A DNA stretch of 26,784 nucleotides from an uncultured Bacilli bacterium (GTDB taxonomy: Bacteria; Bacillota_I; Bacilli_A; RF39; UBA660): NCBI GenBank assembly GCA_910589335.1, contig CAJUTW010000013.1, positions 1-26,784 of the forward strand. Direction: 5' to 3'. Position 1 is the first letter of the stretch, and the number at the start of each line of letters is the position of its first letter. The position numbers and the translations under genes were made by a program. Positions 13,915 to 22,227 of this stretch are shown here, piece after piece. A model generated the notes under the pieces. The model saw nothing but the letters and a program-made list of their open reading frames with translations, was not told the DNA's origin and did no database searches.

Positions 13915-14671
13915 TTAAAATTGGTATTATTAACTTAGTTCCAATATTTAAATCATTTAAATTATTATATTTTTCTATCTCTTCTATATTAGTATTGTAT
14001 TTTTCTATAATAGAATTAATAGACTCATTTTGTCTAACAATATATACTAAAAAAGTTCCATAAGTTTCTTTTTCCTCTTTTAAATTAATAAATAAAGAAC
14101 TTTCTTTCTCTTCTTTTACCATTATTTCTTCTTTTTCTTCACTTTCTTTAATATCCATAATTTCTTCCTTTTTAGAAACTTCTTTATTTTCTTCCCTTTT
14201 AACTTCAATATTTTCATCTTTCTCCTCTTTTTCTATTTTAGGTAACTCCATTTCTTTCATATTTTTGCTATCACCATCACATTCTCTTTCTTCTAAAGTA
14301 GAACTTCTAACTTCTTCTAAAATTTCTTCCTTCTCTTCTAACTCTATTATTTCAACTCCATCTACTTCTAATTCAATATTACAAATCATAGTATCATCAT
14401 TTTTAATTTCATAATAAAAATCTACTATTTCTATCTTAGCTGTACCTAAATCGATTTTTTCACTTAAAGCAATCTCAGTTGGAATTTTATAACTAAAATC
14501 CTCTTCTAATCTAGATGCCTCTGTTAACTTATATTTACCTGTTAATAATAAACTTCCTTCTACATTAGAACTATCAATAAACTCTAAATCATGTTCTAAT
14601 GATATTGCACTAATTTCTCCTATCATTGTAGGAAATTCAATTTCTTTTTGAAAAGCAACTTTCTTTTTCAT
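13907..14671 (-). CDS. spoVID: SpoVID-like spore coat assembly protein with LysM
   Basis: A 254-residue protein in three parts: a beta-rich N-terminal domain (about 1-115; KEIEFPTMIGEISAISLEHD and GSLLLTGKYKL, like the N-terminus of SpoVID), a glutamate- and lysine-rich linker (about 115-205), and a C-terminal LysM domain (207-252; VYIVRQNESINSIIEKYNTN then IGTKLIIP). Bacillus subtilis SpoVID has the same layout and is needed for coat encasement around the forespore. It is shorter than the Bacillus protein (about 575 residues), mainly through a short linker. The ATG has GGAGGG 4 bases upstream. It is coupled to ysxE. A CATATTCT resembling a sigma-E -10 lies at 14688-14695. Confidence 0.85.
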   Translation of the reverse strand: MKKKVAFQKEIEFPTMIGEISAISLEHDLEFIDSSNVEGSLLLTGKYKLTEASRLEEDFSYKIPTEIALSEKIDLGTAKIEIVDFYYEIKNDDTMICNIELEVDGVEIIELEEKEEILEEVRSSTLEERECDGDSKNMKEMELPKIEKEEKDENIEVKREENKEVSKKEEIMDIKESEEKEEIMVKEEKESSLFINLKEEKETYGTFLVYIVRQNESINSIIEKYNTNIEEIEKYNNLNDLNIGTKLIIPILND

Positions 14672-14699
14672 ATTTCCCTCCTAAAAAAGAATATGAAAA

Positions 14700-14721
14700 A
14701 AGAAGAATAATTATTCTTCTT
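14700..14721 (-). terminator. terminator at the end of the 215-residue gene
   Basis: A perfect 22-base palindrome, AAGAAGAATAA against its complement, followed on the minus strand by T residues. It overlaps the stop codon at 14720-14722. Confidence 0.65.
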
Positions 14722-15367
14722 ACTTTAATTTTTGTAAATTAGCTTTTGTTTCATTAGAAAATTCTCTATTTGTTCTATTAAATGGCCACCCTTTTTTAGC
14801 TAATTTTTCAATACTATCAATAACCAACTGTTTTATTTCATTATTTTTAAATAATTCAGGAATTACTTCTATAAAATAATTAATACTTGCTAAAAAATAA
14901 TCATCTGCATCCTTAATTAGTTCTAAATTATTCTCAACTATTGCTTTATAAGCCACTGCATCATATCCAAGTGACTCTAATAGAATTTGTTCGGAATCCA
15001 TTTCTACTTTTCTACAATCCTCTTGATATGCTAAATAATTATTTTTTAAAATATTTTTATAACTTGTATCATAACATTTAATTTGATTTAAAAAAATTAT
15101 TATACTATTTATAATTTCTTTAATATCAGAATCATTACTTTTAAATCTATTTATACTAATGATTCTTTCTATTTTAGAAATATATTCATCTTTAAAAAGT
15201 AAAAATGCACTATCAATTTCAGAAAAAACAGCAATTGTATCTAAAAATACTAAAAAATTAGTAGTGTTTTGATAAAGATCTTCCAATTGTTTTACAGATA
15301 AAAACTCTAAATGATTTCTAAGTAATAAAACATTATAAAAATCATCTAAAGAATATTTTTCGTTCAT
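14720..15367 (-). CDS. unknown helical protein downstream of lonA
   Basis: A 215-residue protein with no recognised domain. It is predicted to be all helical and cytosolic, with no signal or membrane segment; landmarks are FLVFLDTIAVFSEIDSAFLL (about 38-57), a stretch beginning LKNNYLAYQEDCRKVEMDSE, and SIEKLAKKGWPFNRTNREFS near the end. It begins 4 bp after the lonA stop (ATG at 15367, AAGAGGTGA 4 bases upstream), so it is co-transcribed with lonA. In Bacillus subtilis ysxC and the hem genes follow lonA; this protein is neither. It could be a Lon adaptor or substrate, but nothing direct supports that. Confidence 0.78.
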   Translation of the reverse strand: MNEKYSLDDFYNVLLLRNHLEFLSVKQLEDLYQNTTNFLVFLDTIAVFSEIDSAFLLFKDEYISKIERIISINRFKSNDSDIKEIINSIIIFLNQIKCYDTSYKNILKNNYLAYQEDCRKVEMDSEQILLESLGYDAVAYKAIVENNLELIKDADDYFLASINYFIEVIPELFKNNEIKQLVIDSIEKLAKKGWPFNRTNREFSNETKANLQKLK

Positions 15368-15371
15368 TATA

Positions 15372-17669
15372 TCACCTCTTAAATATATAATTATATATAT
15401 CAGAATAATTACTTACTTTAATAAATTCAATATCATTTTTTATTTCTTTAGGTATTTCTTCTAAATCAGCTTCATTTTCTAAAGGAACAAAAACTTTCTT
15501 TATTGAAGCCCTATGAGCTCCTATAACTTTTTCTTTTAATCCACCTATTCCAAGCACTCTACCACGCAATGTTATTTCTCCAGTCATTGCTACGTCTCTA
15601 GATACCTTCTTATTTAGTAAAAGACTAATTAATGCTGATGTTATTGTCACTCCTGCTGATGGACCATCTTTATTTACAGCTCCTTCTGGAACATGTATAT
15701 GTACATCATTTTCTAATAAAATTTTGTTATCTATATTAAATTTATCCATGTTTGATTTTATATAGTCAAGAGCAATATGACAAGACTCTTGCATAACTTC
15801 TCCTAAAGAACCAGTAAGAATTAAATTCCCACTTCCTTTAAATAAAGTAGCTTCAATTGGCAAAATATCTCCACCAAAAACAGTATATGCCATGCCATTA
15901 ACAACACCAACTTCATCTACTTCTGAAGTTTCTGTATATAAATATTTTTTCTTTCCTAAAAGTTCTTCTACTACAAAAAAATCTATATTATAAAAAACCT
16001 TATTTTTATCTAATAATATTTTTTTTACTATTTTTCTAAATAGTGACGAAATCATTCTTCCTAGTTCACGTACTCCTGCTTCCTTAGTATAATTTCTTAT
16101 TAAAAGCATAATAGCCTCATCTGTAATCTGCACTTGTAAAGGCGTAAGACCATGCTCTTCTAAAGCTCGTGGTATTAAATGATTTTTAGCAATATCTAAT
16201 TTCTCATATTCTGTATAGCTAGAAATATTAATTATTTCTAATCTATCTTTTAACTCATAAGGAATTTGTTCTACATAATTAGCTGTTGCTATAAACATAA
16301 CTTTTGATAAATCAAATTCTTCTTCTATATAATGATCTGAAAATTTACTATTTTGTTCAGGATCTAATACTTCAAGTAAACTACTTGCAGGATCTCCTTT
16401 TATATCTTTTGTCATCTTATCTATTTCATCAATTATAAAAACTGGATTAGCTGTACCTGCTTTTCTAATACCTTGAATTATTCTACCTGGATTTGCTCCA
16501 ATATACGTTCTTCTATGTCCTACAATCTCAGCCTCATCATTAATACCACCAACACTAATTTTAGCAGTATTTCTATTCAAACTTTTAGCAATACTAAGTG
16601 CTAAAGATGTCTTTCCAACTCCTGGAGGTCCTACTAAACATATAATAGGACTTTTTAAATTATTTGTATTTTGTTTTACTGCAAGATACTCTATTATTCT
16701 CTCTTTTGCTTCTGTTAAAGCATAATGTGAAGAGTCCAAAATATTTTTAACTTTATTTAAATCATCTGTATCTTTAGTAAACTTATTCCAAGGAAGATTA
16801 AGCATCCAATCTAAATATTCTCTAAGCATTCCCAGTTCTGGAGAATTATTATTTAATGAATCATATCTTTCAATTTCTCTTTTTATTTTATCTTTTACTT
16901 TTGTGCTACATTTTAGCTTATTAATTTTTTTTGTAAAAACTACTACTTCAGAATCTTTCCCTTTACTATCTCCAATCTCTTGTTGCATTAATTTTATTTT
17001 TTCTCTTAAGAAATACTCTTTCTGACTTTGATTAATTTCTTTTTCAACTTCTAATTCAATTTTTTGTTCAAGTTCTACAAATTTTAAATCTCTATTCATA
17101 TCAGCAATTAAAAACTTACATCTTTCAATAGGATCAACTGTAGTAATATATTTCTTTTTATCGTTATATTTTAATGGTAAAAAACTTACTATTAAATCAC
17201 ATAATTCATCAAGACTATTCATTCCATTCAATTGTCCAAGAATTGCATTTCCCATATAAGGAACTTTCGCAATATAATTTTCTAAAGATTTTATTAATAT
17301 ATTGAAATAATTTTTACACTCATCATCTTCTTTAATCTCTATTAATTTATAATCTGCCTTAAAGAAATTACAATCTTCAACAAAAGATGATAATTCTACT
17401 CTACTTATTCCCTCTATTATAATTCTAGTCTTACCATTAGGAACATTCATTTTTAATTTTAATTTACCTAAAACACCATATTTAGGAAAAGAAGTAATAT
17501 CTATATTCTCTTCATCTATAGGATTAACAATTAACATTAAATCATCTTCAATTTTATTAACTATATCAATCATTTGACTATCATATAGATTATCATATTC
17601 AATTCTTACTTCATTATTTGGAAATATAACCATATCATTAATAATCAATACTAAAAGTTTATTATTCAA
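15372..17669 (-). CDS. lonA: ATP-dependent protease Lon
   Basis: A 765-residue LonA protease. The N-terminal substrate domain covers about 1-200 and is followed by a coiled region. The AAA+ module has Walker A GPPGVGKTS (347-355), Walker B FIIDEID (411-417) and sensor segments at about 455-465. The C-terminal serine-lysine protease domain has GPSAGVT with S671 and the GGLKEKVIGAHRA loop with K714, 43 residues later as in other Lon enzymes. It degrades damaged and regulatory proteins in the cytosol. The start is TTG at 17669, 9 bases after GGAGGT. It lies downstream of tig as in Bacillus subtilis, without clpX and lonB between. Promoter at 17706-17734. Confidence 0.97.
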   Translation of the reverse strand: MNNKLLVLIINDMVIFPNNEVRIEYDNLYDSQMIDIVNKIEDDLMLIVNPIDEENIDITSFPKYGVLGKLKLKMNVPNGKTRIIIEGISRVELSSFVEDCNFFKADYKLIEIKEDDECKNYFNILIKSLENYIAKVPYMGNAILGQLNGMNSLDELCDLIVSFLPLKYNDKKKYITTVDPIERCKFLIADMNRDLKFVELEQKIELEVEKEINQSQKEYFLREKIKLMQQEIGDSKGKDSEVVVFTKKINKLKCSTKVKDKIKREIERYDSLNNNSPELGMLREYLDWMLNLPWNKFTKDTDDLNKVKNILDSSHYALTEAKERIIEYLAVKQNTNNLKSPIICLVGPPGVGKTSLALSIAKSLNRNTAKISVGGINDEAEIVGHRRTYIGANPGRIIQGIRKAGTANPVFIIDEIDKMTKDIKGDPASSLLEVLDPEQNSKFSDHYIEEEFDLSKVMFIATANYVEQIPYELKDRLEIINISSYTEYEKLDIAKNHLIPRALEEHGLTPLQVQITDEAIMLLIRNYTKEAGVRELGRMISSLFRKIVKKILLDKNKVFYNIDFFVVEELLGKKKYLYTETSEVDEVGVVNGMAYTVFGGDILPIEATLFKGSGNLILTGSLGEVMQESCHIALDYIKSNMDKFNIDNKILLENDVHIHVPEGAVNKDGPSAGVTITSALISLLLNKKVSRDVAMTGEITLRGRVLGIGGLKEKVIGAHRASIKKVFVPLENEADLEEIPKEIKNDIEFIKVSNYSDIYNYIFKR

Positions 17670-17705
17670 AAATAGTCCACCTCCAAATTTTTAATATTGC
17701 TTTCT

Positions 17706-17734
17706 ATTATAAATGAAGCATTAAATAAAATCAA
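17706..17734 (-). promoter_or_regulatory. lonA promoter
   Basis: On the minus strand TTGATT (17734-17729), a 17-base spacer and TATAAT (17711-17706). Confidence 0.7.
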
Positions 17735-17769
17735 ACGTTTTAAGTATTTTTTTAACTATTTTTATCAAT

Positions 17770-17810
17770 AAAAAAATTAAATAAAAAACTAAGTATTTTA
17801 AAACTTAGTT
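17770..17810 (-). terminator. terminator of the 256-residue gene
   Basis: On the minus strand AACTAAGT (17810-17803) pairs with ACTTAGTT (17794-17787) around an 8-base loop and is followed by a long T-rich run. It stands just after the stop codon at 17814. Confidence 0.65.
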
Positions 17811-17813
17811 ATC

Positions 17814-18584
17814 TTACGAAATAGGCTCAGAATATGAGAAAATATATCTATTATTTGACTCTTCAAAAACAATTTTATATAAAGTACCTTTCATAATATT
17901 ACTAGCTAAATTCTCATTGATTACGTTTACTCCCATATTATTTTCATATACTAAATCAGTAATTTGCTTTTTCTTTGCTAAATCATTATATCCATATCCT
18001 GTTAAAGGATCTACAAATATAACTCTTTGATATATATTTATCTTTCTATTTTCTTTTTCAGCTCTCATAATTTTAGTTATAGTATGATGAGGACCAGTTG
18101 TACATCCACATGGATTTTCTTCTAAATTTAAAACATTATAAGATTTTTCTATACTATTATATTGCCATGGAGGACATGTTGTATAAGTATTATGTAAAAA
18201 ATCATAATTATGACCAATAATATCACTAATTTCATCCTCTAAAGTTTGATCAGTAAATGCACTATAACCAAGTTCATCAAACAAGTTTGCTAATGCCATA
18301 TTATAAATTTCTTCACTAGAAAAACTTTTAGCAGTAACTTTTTCATCTCTCAAATAACTAAATTCAGTACCACAATCCATTCTACGATTTATTTTCTTTA
18401 ATAAACTTATTACTAATGCATCATCCACTTCTAAAGATTCTATATTATTTTTACTACTAATAATACTATTATTAGAAACTGTATTATTATTTGAGAAACC
18501 TTTATCATAAACAATAAATCCACATAATCCTAAAATTAAAATTAATAAAATAACTTCCAAAATACTAATACCCTTCTTATTCAT
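17814..18584 (-). CDS. secreted or membrane-anchored protein with prepilin-like N-terminus
   Basis: A 256-residue unknown protein with a single N-terminal membrane helix. Its first residues, MNKKGISILEVILLILILGL, match the type IV prepilin pattern: basic residues, G, a hydrophobic residue at +1 (I), Glu at +5, then an unbroken hydrophobic helix. The extracellular part (about 30-256) contains NRRMDCGTEFSY, TTCPPWQYN, NPCGCTTGPHHTITKIM and QRVIFVDPLTGYGYNDLAKK, with a few cysteines that could form disulfides. No prepilin peptidase or pilus gene is in the window, so processing is unproven; a plain signal anchor is the alternative. The ATG has AAGGAGAAG upstream. It lies between tig and lonA and is ended by its own terminator. 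Confidence 0.72.
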   Translation of the reverse strand: MNKKGISILEVILLILILGLCGFIVYDKGFSNNNTVSNNSIISSKNNIESLEVDDALVISLLKKINRRMDCGTEFSYLRDEKVTAKSFSSEEIYNMALANLFDELGYSAFTDQTLEDEISDIIGHNYDFLHNTYTTCPPWQYNSIEKSYNVLNLEENPCGCTTGPHHTITKIMRAEKENRKINIYQRVIFVDPLTGYGYNDLAKKKQITDLVYENNMGVNVINENLASNIMKGTLYKIVFEESNNRYIFSYSEPIS

Positions 18585-18621
18585 TCCTATCTTCTCCTTA
18601 TAATAAGGATACCATGTAAAT

Positions 18622-18651
18622 AAAAAAAAAGAAAGCCCAAAAAGCTTCCTT
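18622..18651 (-). terminator. terminator of tig
   Basis: On the minus strand AAGGAAGC (18651-18644) pairs with GCTTTCTT (18636-18629), 8 bp with one G-U, 7-base loop, followed by at least seven T. Confidence 0.75.
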
Positions 18652-18664
18652 TTGTCAATTTACA

Positions 18665-19945
18665 TTATTTATTATACTCTTTTAATAACTCAACAACTTT
18701 TCTCATTTCTAAGTCATATTGAATCATTTCTATTCCACCAAATTCTTTTAAGAAATCTTCCTTATCCATTTGATATTTTTTAGCTAATTCTAAAGCTTCT
18801 TTATTTGCTTCTTCTAAACTAACTTCAACTTTTTCTAAATTCATAATTTCTTCTAACATTAAACGATATAAAACATTGTCAAAAGCCTCTTTTTCCATTT
18901 GACTTCTTAAAGCTTGTTCATTAGATTGTGTAAATTGATAATATAAATCTAATGAGATTCCTTGCATTTTAATTTGTTCTTCAAATCTTTTCATTAAACG
19001 ATTAACTTCTTCATTAACCATTTCTTCTGGAATATCTACATCAACATTCTTACCTACTTCTTCTAAGATTGTATCAACATATTTATTTTCTGCTTCCATC
19101 TCTTTTTGAGATTTAATAGAATTTTTAATTTCAGCTTTTAATTTTTCTTCAGAATCAATTCCTTCCATTCCTAAATCTTCAAAGAAATCTTCTTCTAATT
19201 CACGTGCTTTTTTCTCTTTTATTTCATTAACTTTAACTTTAAAAATAACTTTAGCTCCAGCTAAATCTTTTGAACCATAATCCTCAGGGAAAGTTAAATC
19301 TAAATCTTTTTCTTCTGAAACTTTCATTCCAATTATTTTTTCTTCAAATCCTGGAATAAAAGTATTAGATCCTATTTCTAAAGAATAATTTTCTCCTTTA
19401 CCACCATCAAAAGCTTCACCATCTTTAAATCCTTCAAAATCAATAATAGCAATATCACCATTTTCTACTTTACCATCTTTTGTAACAAGTTCAGTATATC
19501 TTTCTAATAAGTGACCAAGTTCATGATTAACTTCTTCTTCACTAACTTCAACTTTTTCTGGTTGAATATTTAATCCTTTATATTTTTTTACATTTACTTC
19601 TGGTTTAGTAATAATTTTAAATACATATTCCACACCATTCTCATCTAAGCTTTTAACATCAAATGCTGGTTGTACAACAGGAACTAATTTCGATTCTTCA
19701 AGTGCTTTTAAATAAGCTTCTTGTAATAACATATCAGCAGCTGCTACAAATAGTGCTTGTTTTCCAAATTTTTTCTCATAAACATTTCTTGGAACTTTAC
19801 CTTTTCTAAAACCATCAACTTTAACATTTTTTTGTTCTTTATTAAAAGCTTTATCGATAGCGTTATTCCACTCTTCACCTTCAATTTTTATATTGATTTC
19901 ATTAACATTTTTATTTTTAAGTTCTTTTTCTGTATTTTTTGCCAT
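18665..19945 (-). CDS. tig: trigger factor (ribosome-associated chaperone)
   Basis: A 426-residue trigger factor. The ribosome-binding N-terminal domain (about 10-140) carries the signature GFRKGKVP (45-52). The FKBP-type prolyl isomerase domain is at about 150-240 (NGDIAIIDFEGFKDGEAFDG, GSNTFIPGFEEKIIGMK, LTFPEDYGSKDLAGAKVIF). The C-terminal helical chaperone arm (about 245-426) is intact. The protein holds nascent chains at the ribosome exit. The ATG at 19945 has GGAGGG 6 bases upstream. Promoter at 19968-19996, terminator at 18622-18651, so it is monocistronic. Its place near lonA matches Bacillus subtilis. Confidence 0.97.
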   Translation of the reverse strand: MAKNTEKELKNKNVNEINIKIEGEEWNNAIDKAFNKEQKNVKVDGFRKGKVPRNVYEKKFGKQALFVAAADMLLQEAYLKALEESKLVPVVQPAFDVKSLDENGVEYVFKIITKPEVNVKKYKGLNIQPEKVEVSEEEVNHELGHLLERYTELVTKDGKVENGDIAIIDFEGFKDGEAFDGGKGENYSLEIGSNTFIPGFEEKIIGMKVSEEKDLDLTFPEDYGSKDLAGAKVIFKVKVNEIKEKKARELEEDFFEDLGMEGIDSEEKLKAEIKNSIKSQKEMEAENKYVDTILEEVGKNVDVDIPEEMVNEEVNRLMKRFEEQIKMQGISLDLYYQFTQSNEQALRSQMEKEAFDNVLYRLMLEEIMNLEKVEVSLEEANKEALELAKKYQMDKEDFLKEFGGIEMIQYDLEMRKVVELLKEYNK

Positions 19946-19967
19946 ATATTTCCCTCCAATGACTAAT

Positions 19968-19996
19968 ATTATACAATATAATTTAATTTAAAACAA
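19968..19996 (-). promoter_or_regulatory. tig promoter
   Basis: On the minus strand TTGTTT (19996-19991), a 17-base spacer and TATAAT (19973-19968). Confidence 0.65.
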
Positions 19997-20023
19997 TATC
20001 TTATATAATTAAGTTTAAATTTT

Positions 20024-20053
20024 AATAAAAAAAGAAATATAATTCTATTTCTT
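20024..20053 (-). terminator. terminator of the 211-residue gene
   Basis: On the minus strand AAGAAATA (20053-20046) pairs with TATTTCTT (20039-20032) around 6 bases and is followed by T residues. It overlaps the stop codon at 20045-20047. Confidence 0.65.
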
Positions 20054-20680
20054 CTTACCTTCACTTTTATTAATAAATAACATAATACAATTCCATGGCA
20101 TCATCAATATTTCTTCAATACTAAAACCTAAATATCCATATTGACCATGAATAATTCCATTTTTCTTTAATAATAATTCTACTTTTTTCATAGCTCTTAT
20201 ATCACCAATACCATGTGCATCAAATAAAGCCACTAGAAGTTCATTAAAAGATTTAAATTCTAATCCAGCTTTTTCAAATAAATCTTTACGAATATCTTCA
20301 ACTGAAGAAAACTCCATTAAATATTCTTCTGCATCACTAAAGCCCATATTCTTTAAAGATTCAATTGATTTTTTTATATCTTTACTATGAGAATTTGGTC
20401 TTGATGAAATCGCAATCAAAATATGCATAATTATTTTTCTTACTTCATCATCTAAATAAAATTTTAATAATTGATCATTTTCTAATAATTTTAAAGAATT
20501 ATTTTTTTCACTACATAATTTTTCTATTTCTTGTCTAAAAGCTAAATTATATTTACTATATTTCTCTAATTTTGTAATTTGCCTATCGTAACCTTCCAAA
20601 ACGTTATATTCTAAAATAGATTTAGATGATTTTCTAATTTGAGAACTATATTCTTCAAATAATTTTAATTTTTTTTCCAT
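20045..20680 (-). CDS. unknown helical protein
   Basis: A 211-residue mostly helical protein that I cannot assign. It has many charged residues, a basic C-terminal end (NKSEGKKK) and the segments EEYSSQIRKSSKSILEYNVL near the start, DDEVRKIIMHILIAISSRPN (about 76-95), and ALFDAHGIGDIRAMKKVELL followed by GIIHGQYGYLGFSIEEILMM towards the end. No membrane helix is seen. The ATG has AAAGGTGA 4 bases upstream. It is the second gene of a pair with the 144-residue protein at 20714, separated by 33 bases, and is followed by a terminator. Confidence 0.75.
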   Translation of the reverse strand: MEKKLKLFEEYSSQIRKSSKSILEYNVLEGYDRQITKLEKYSKYNLAFRQEIEKLCSEKNNSLKLLENDQLLKFYLDDEVRKIIMHILIAISSRPNSHSKDIKKSIESLKNMGFSDAEEYLMEFSSVEDIRKDLFEKAGLEFKSFNELLVALFDAHGIGDIRAMKKVELLLKKNGIIHGQYGYLGFSIEEILMMPWNCIMLFINKSEGKKK

Positions 20681-20713
20681 AATATCACCTTTCCCCCTTC
20701 AAATTACTGCATA

Positions 20714-21148
20714 TTATATCACATTTTTTTTATTTTTATCAATAAACAATTCATTAATAAAGCTTGTAAAAAAATTACTTACTTCTTCCAAATAATTTTC
20801 ATTTTCTACAAAAAACTCTACCACTTCTTCACTTGATACTCTAAATGCTTCTAAATAAGAATCATTAATAACTTCTAAAGATAATTCACTACCTATTTCA
20901 TATAGTGAATCTCCTTGTTTTACTAATATAATTTTTTCTGGAATTTTAACTGCTTTAAATCTTCTAGATATATCTTTATTAACCTCTTCAAGTTCTATTA
21001 AAGATAATAAATCTTCATTTTTTAAAAACATAACATTTTTTTTACTATCATATAGTTGATTATCAATATTAAAAAGACCATCAAATAAACTTATTCCATC
21101 ATATTTAATATTTTTTGTAGTAACTGGTACTAAATAATAATTATTCAT
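20714..21148 (-). CDS. unknown small acidic protein
   Basis: A 144-residue protein with no recognised family. It starts MNNYYLVPVTTKNIKYDGIS, has the central piece KIPEKIILVKQGDSLYEIGS, and ends with an aromatic-rich helix (NFFTSFINELFIDKNKK). GDSLYEIG recalls a LysM start, but the rest of that domain is missing. No membrane segment. The ATG has TTGGAGAT 7 bases upstream. It is first in a two-gene unit with the protein at 20045. Its function is open. Confidence 0.72.
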   Translation of the reverse strand: MNNYYLVPVTTKNIKYDGISLFDGLFNIDNQLYDSKKNVMFLKNEDLLSLIELEEVNKDISRRFKAVKIPEKIILVKQGDSLYEIGSELSLEVINDSYLEAFRVSSEEVVEFFVENENYLEEVSNFFTSFINELFIDKNKKNVI

Positions 21149-21193
21149 AATAAATCTCCAATCTAAACAACATTACTTATCATAACATAAAAC

Positions 21194-21224
21194 AAAATAA
21201 AAAAGACATATAAAATTATATGTC
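21194..21224 (-). terminator. terminator of the galE operon
   Basis: GACATATAA (21205-21213) and TTATATGTC (21216-21224) form a perfect 9-bp stem with a 2-base tip (opening to about 4), followed on the minus strand by a T run. It overlaps the galE stop codon at 21223-21225. Confidence 0.75.
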
Positions 21225-22227
21225 ACTTATTAATATTATTTTCAAAATTCCAAGCATCTTTACACATATCTTCTAAACTTTTTGAAGCAACAAAACCTAG
21301 TTCCTCTTTTGCTTTAGTAGGATCAGAATAACATTCTGCTATATCTCCATCTCTTCTAGGTGCTATCTTATAATTAACTTTTTTTAAAGTTGCACATTCA
21401 AATGCTTTAATAAGTTCTAATACACTATAACCTTGGCCAGTACCTAAATTATAAACAAATAAACCTTTCTTTTCTTTTTCTAATTTTTCTAAAGCTTTAA
21501 TATGACCAATAGCTAAATCAACAACATGAATATAATCTCTAACACCAGTACCATCTGGTGTATCATAATCATCTCCAAAAACATTTAAACATTCAAGTTC
21601 ACCTTTACACACTTTTGTTATATAAGGCATTATATTAGCAGGTATTCCATTAGGTCTTTCTCCAAGTAATCCAGACTCATGAGCACCAATTGGATTAAAA
21701 TATCTAAGAATTGCTATATCCCACTCCTCATCAGACTTATATAAATCATTTAAAATTTGTTCAACAAATAATTTACTCGTTCCATAAGGGTTAGTAGTAC
21801 CACCTATTTTACTATCTTCTGTAATAGGTACATAAGATGGTGTTCCATATACAGTTGCACTTGATGAAAATACTAATCTTTTACAATTATGTTTTTTCAT
21901 AGCTTCAATAAGTTCCAAAACAGTTGCAACATTATTTTTATAATATTCAATAGGTTTAATAACTGACTCTCCTACTGCTTTATAAGCAGCAAAATCAATT
22001 ACAGCATCAATTCTATTTTCTTCAAAAATTCTATTTAGAATAGAACTATCAATCATATTACCTTCATATAATTTAACTTTTTTACCACCTAATTTTTCTA
22101 TTTTTTCAACCACTTCTTTTTGACTATTAGAAAAATCATCTAAAATTACAACATCATATTCATTTTTTAATAACTCAACACAAGTATGTGAACCAATATA
22201 TCCACATCCCCCAGTAACTAATATCAT
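21223..22227 (-). CDS. galE: UDP-glucose 4-epimerase
   Basis: A 334-residue short-chain dehydrogenase-type epimerase that interconverts UDP-glucose and UDP-galactose, feeding galactose into surface glycans. The Rossmann motif is VTGGCGYIGSH (4-14); DDFSNS (30-35) follows the second strand; the active site is SSSATVYG (121-128) with Y148 and K152 in YGTSK; the substrate region has RYFNPIGAHESGLLGE, and RDYIHVVDLA is also present. The length is typical. The ATG overlaps the stop of the NUDIX gene by 4 bases (ATGA), so the two are translationally coupled. It ends the six-gene unit starting at 25901. Confidence 0.96.
   Translation of the reverse strand: MILVTGGCGYIGSHTCVELLKNEYDVVILDDFSNSQKEVVEKIEKLGGKKVKLYEGNMIDSSILNRIFEENRIDAVIDFAAYKAVGESVIKPIEYYKNNVATVLELIEAMKKHNCKRLVFSSSATVYGTPSYVPITEDSKIGGTTNPYGTSKLFVEQILNDLYKSDEEWDIAILRYFNPIGAHESGLLGERPNGIPANIMPYITKVCKGELECLNVFGDDYDTPDGTGVRDYIHVVDLAIGHIKALEKLEKEKKGLFVYNLGTGQGYSVLELIKAFECATLKKVNYKIAPRRDGDIAECYSDPTKAKEELGFVASKSLEDMCKDAWNFENNINK

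Noticed and set aside
20714..21148. LysM domain in the 144-residue protein
   Set aside because: Only GDSLYEIG resembles it; the second helix and the closing strand are absent.
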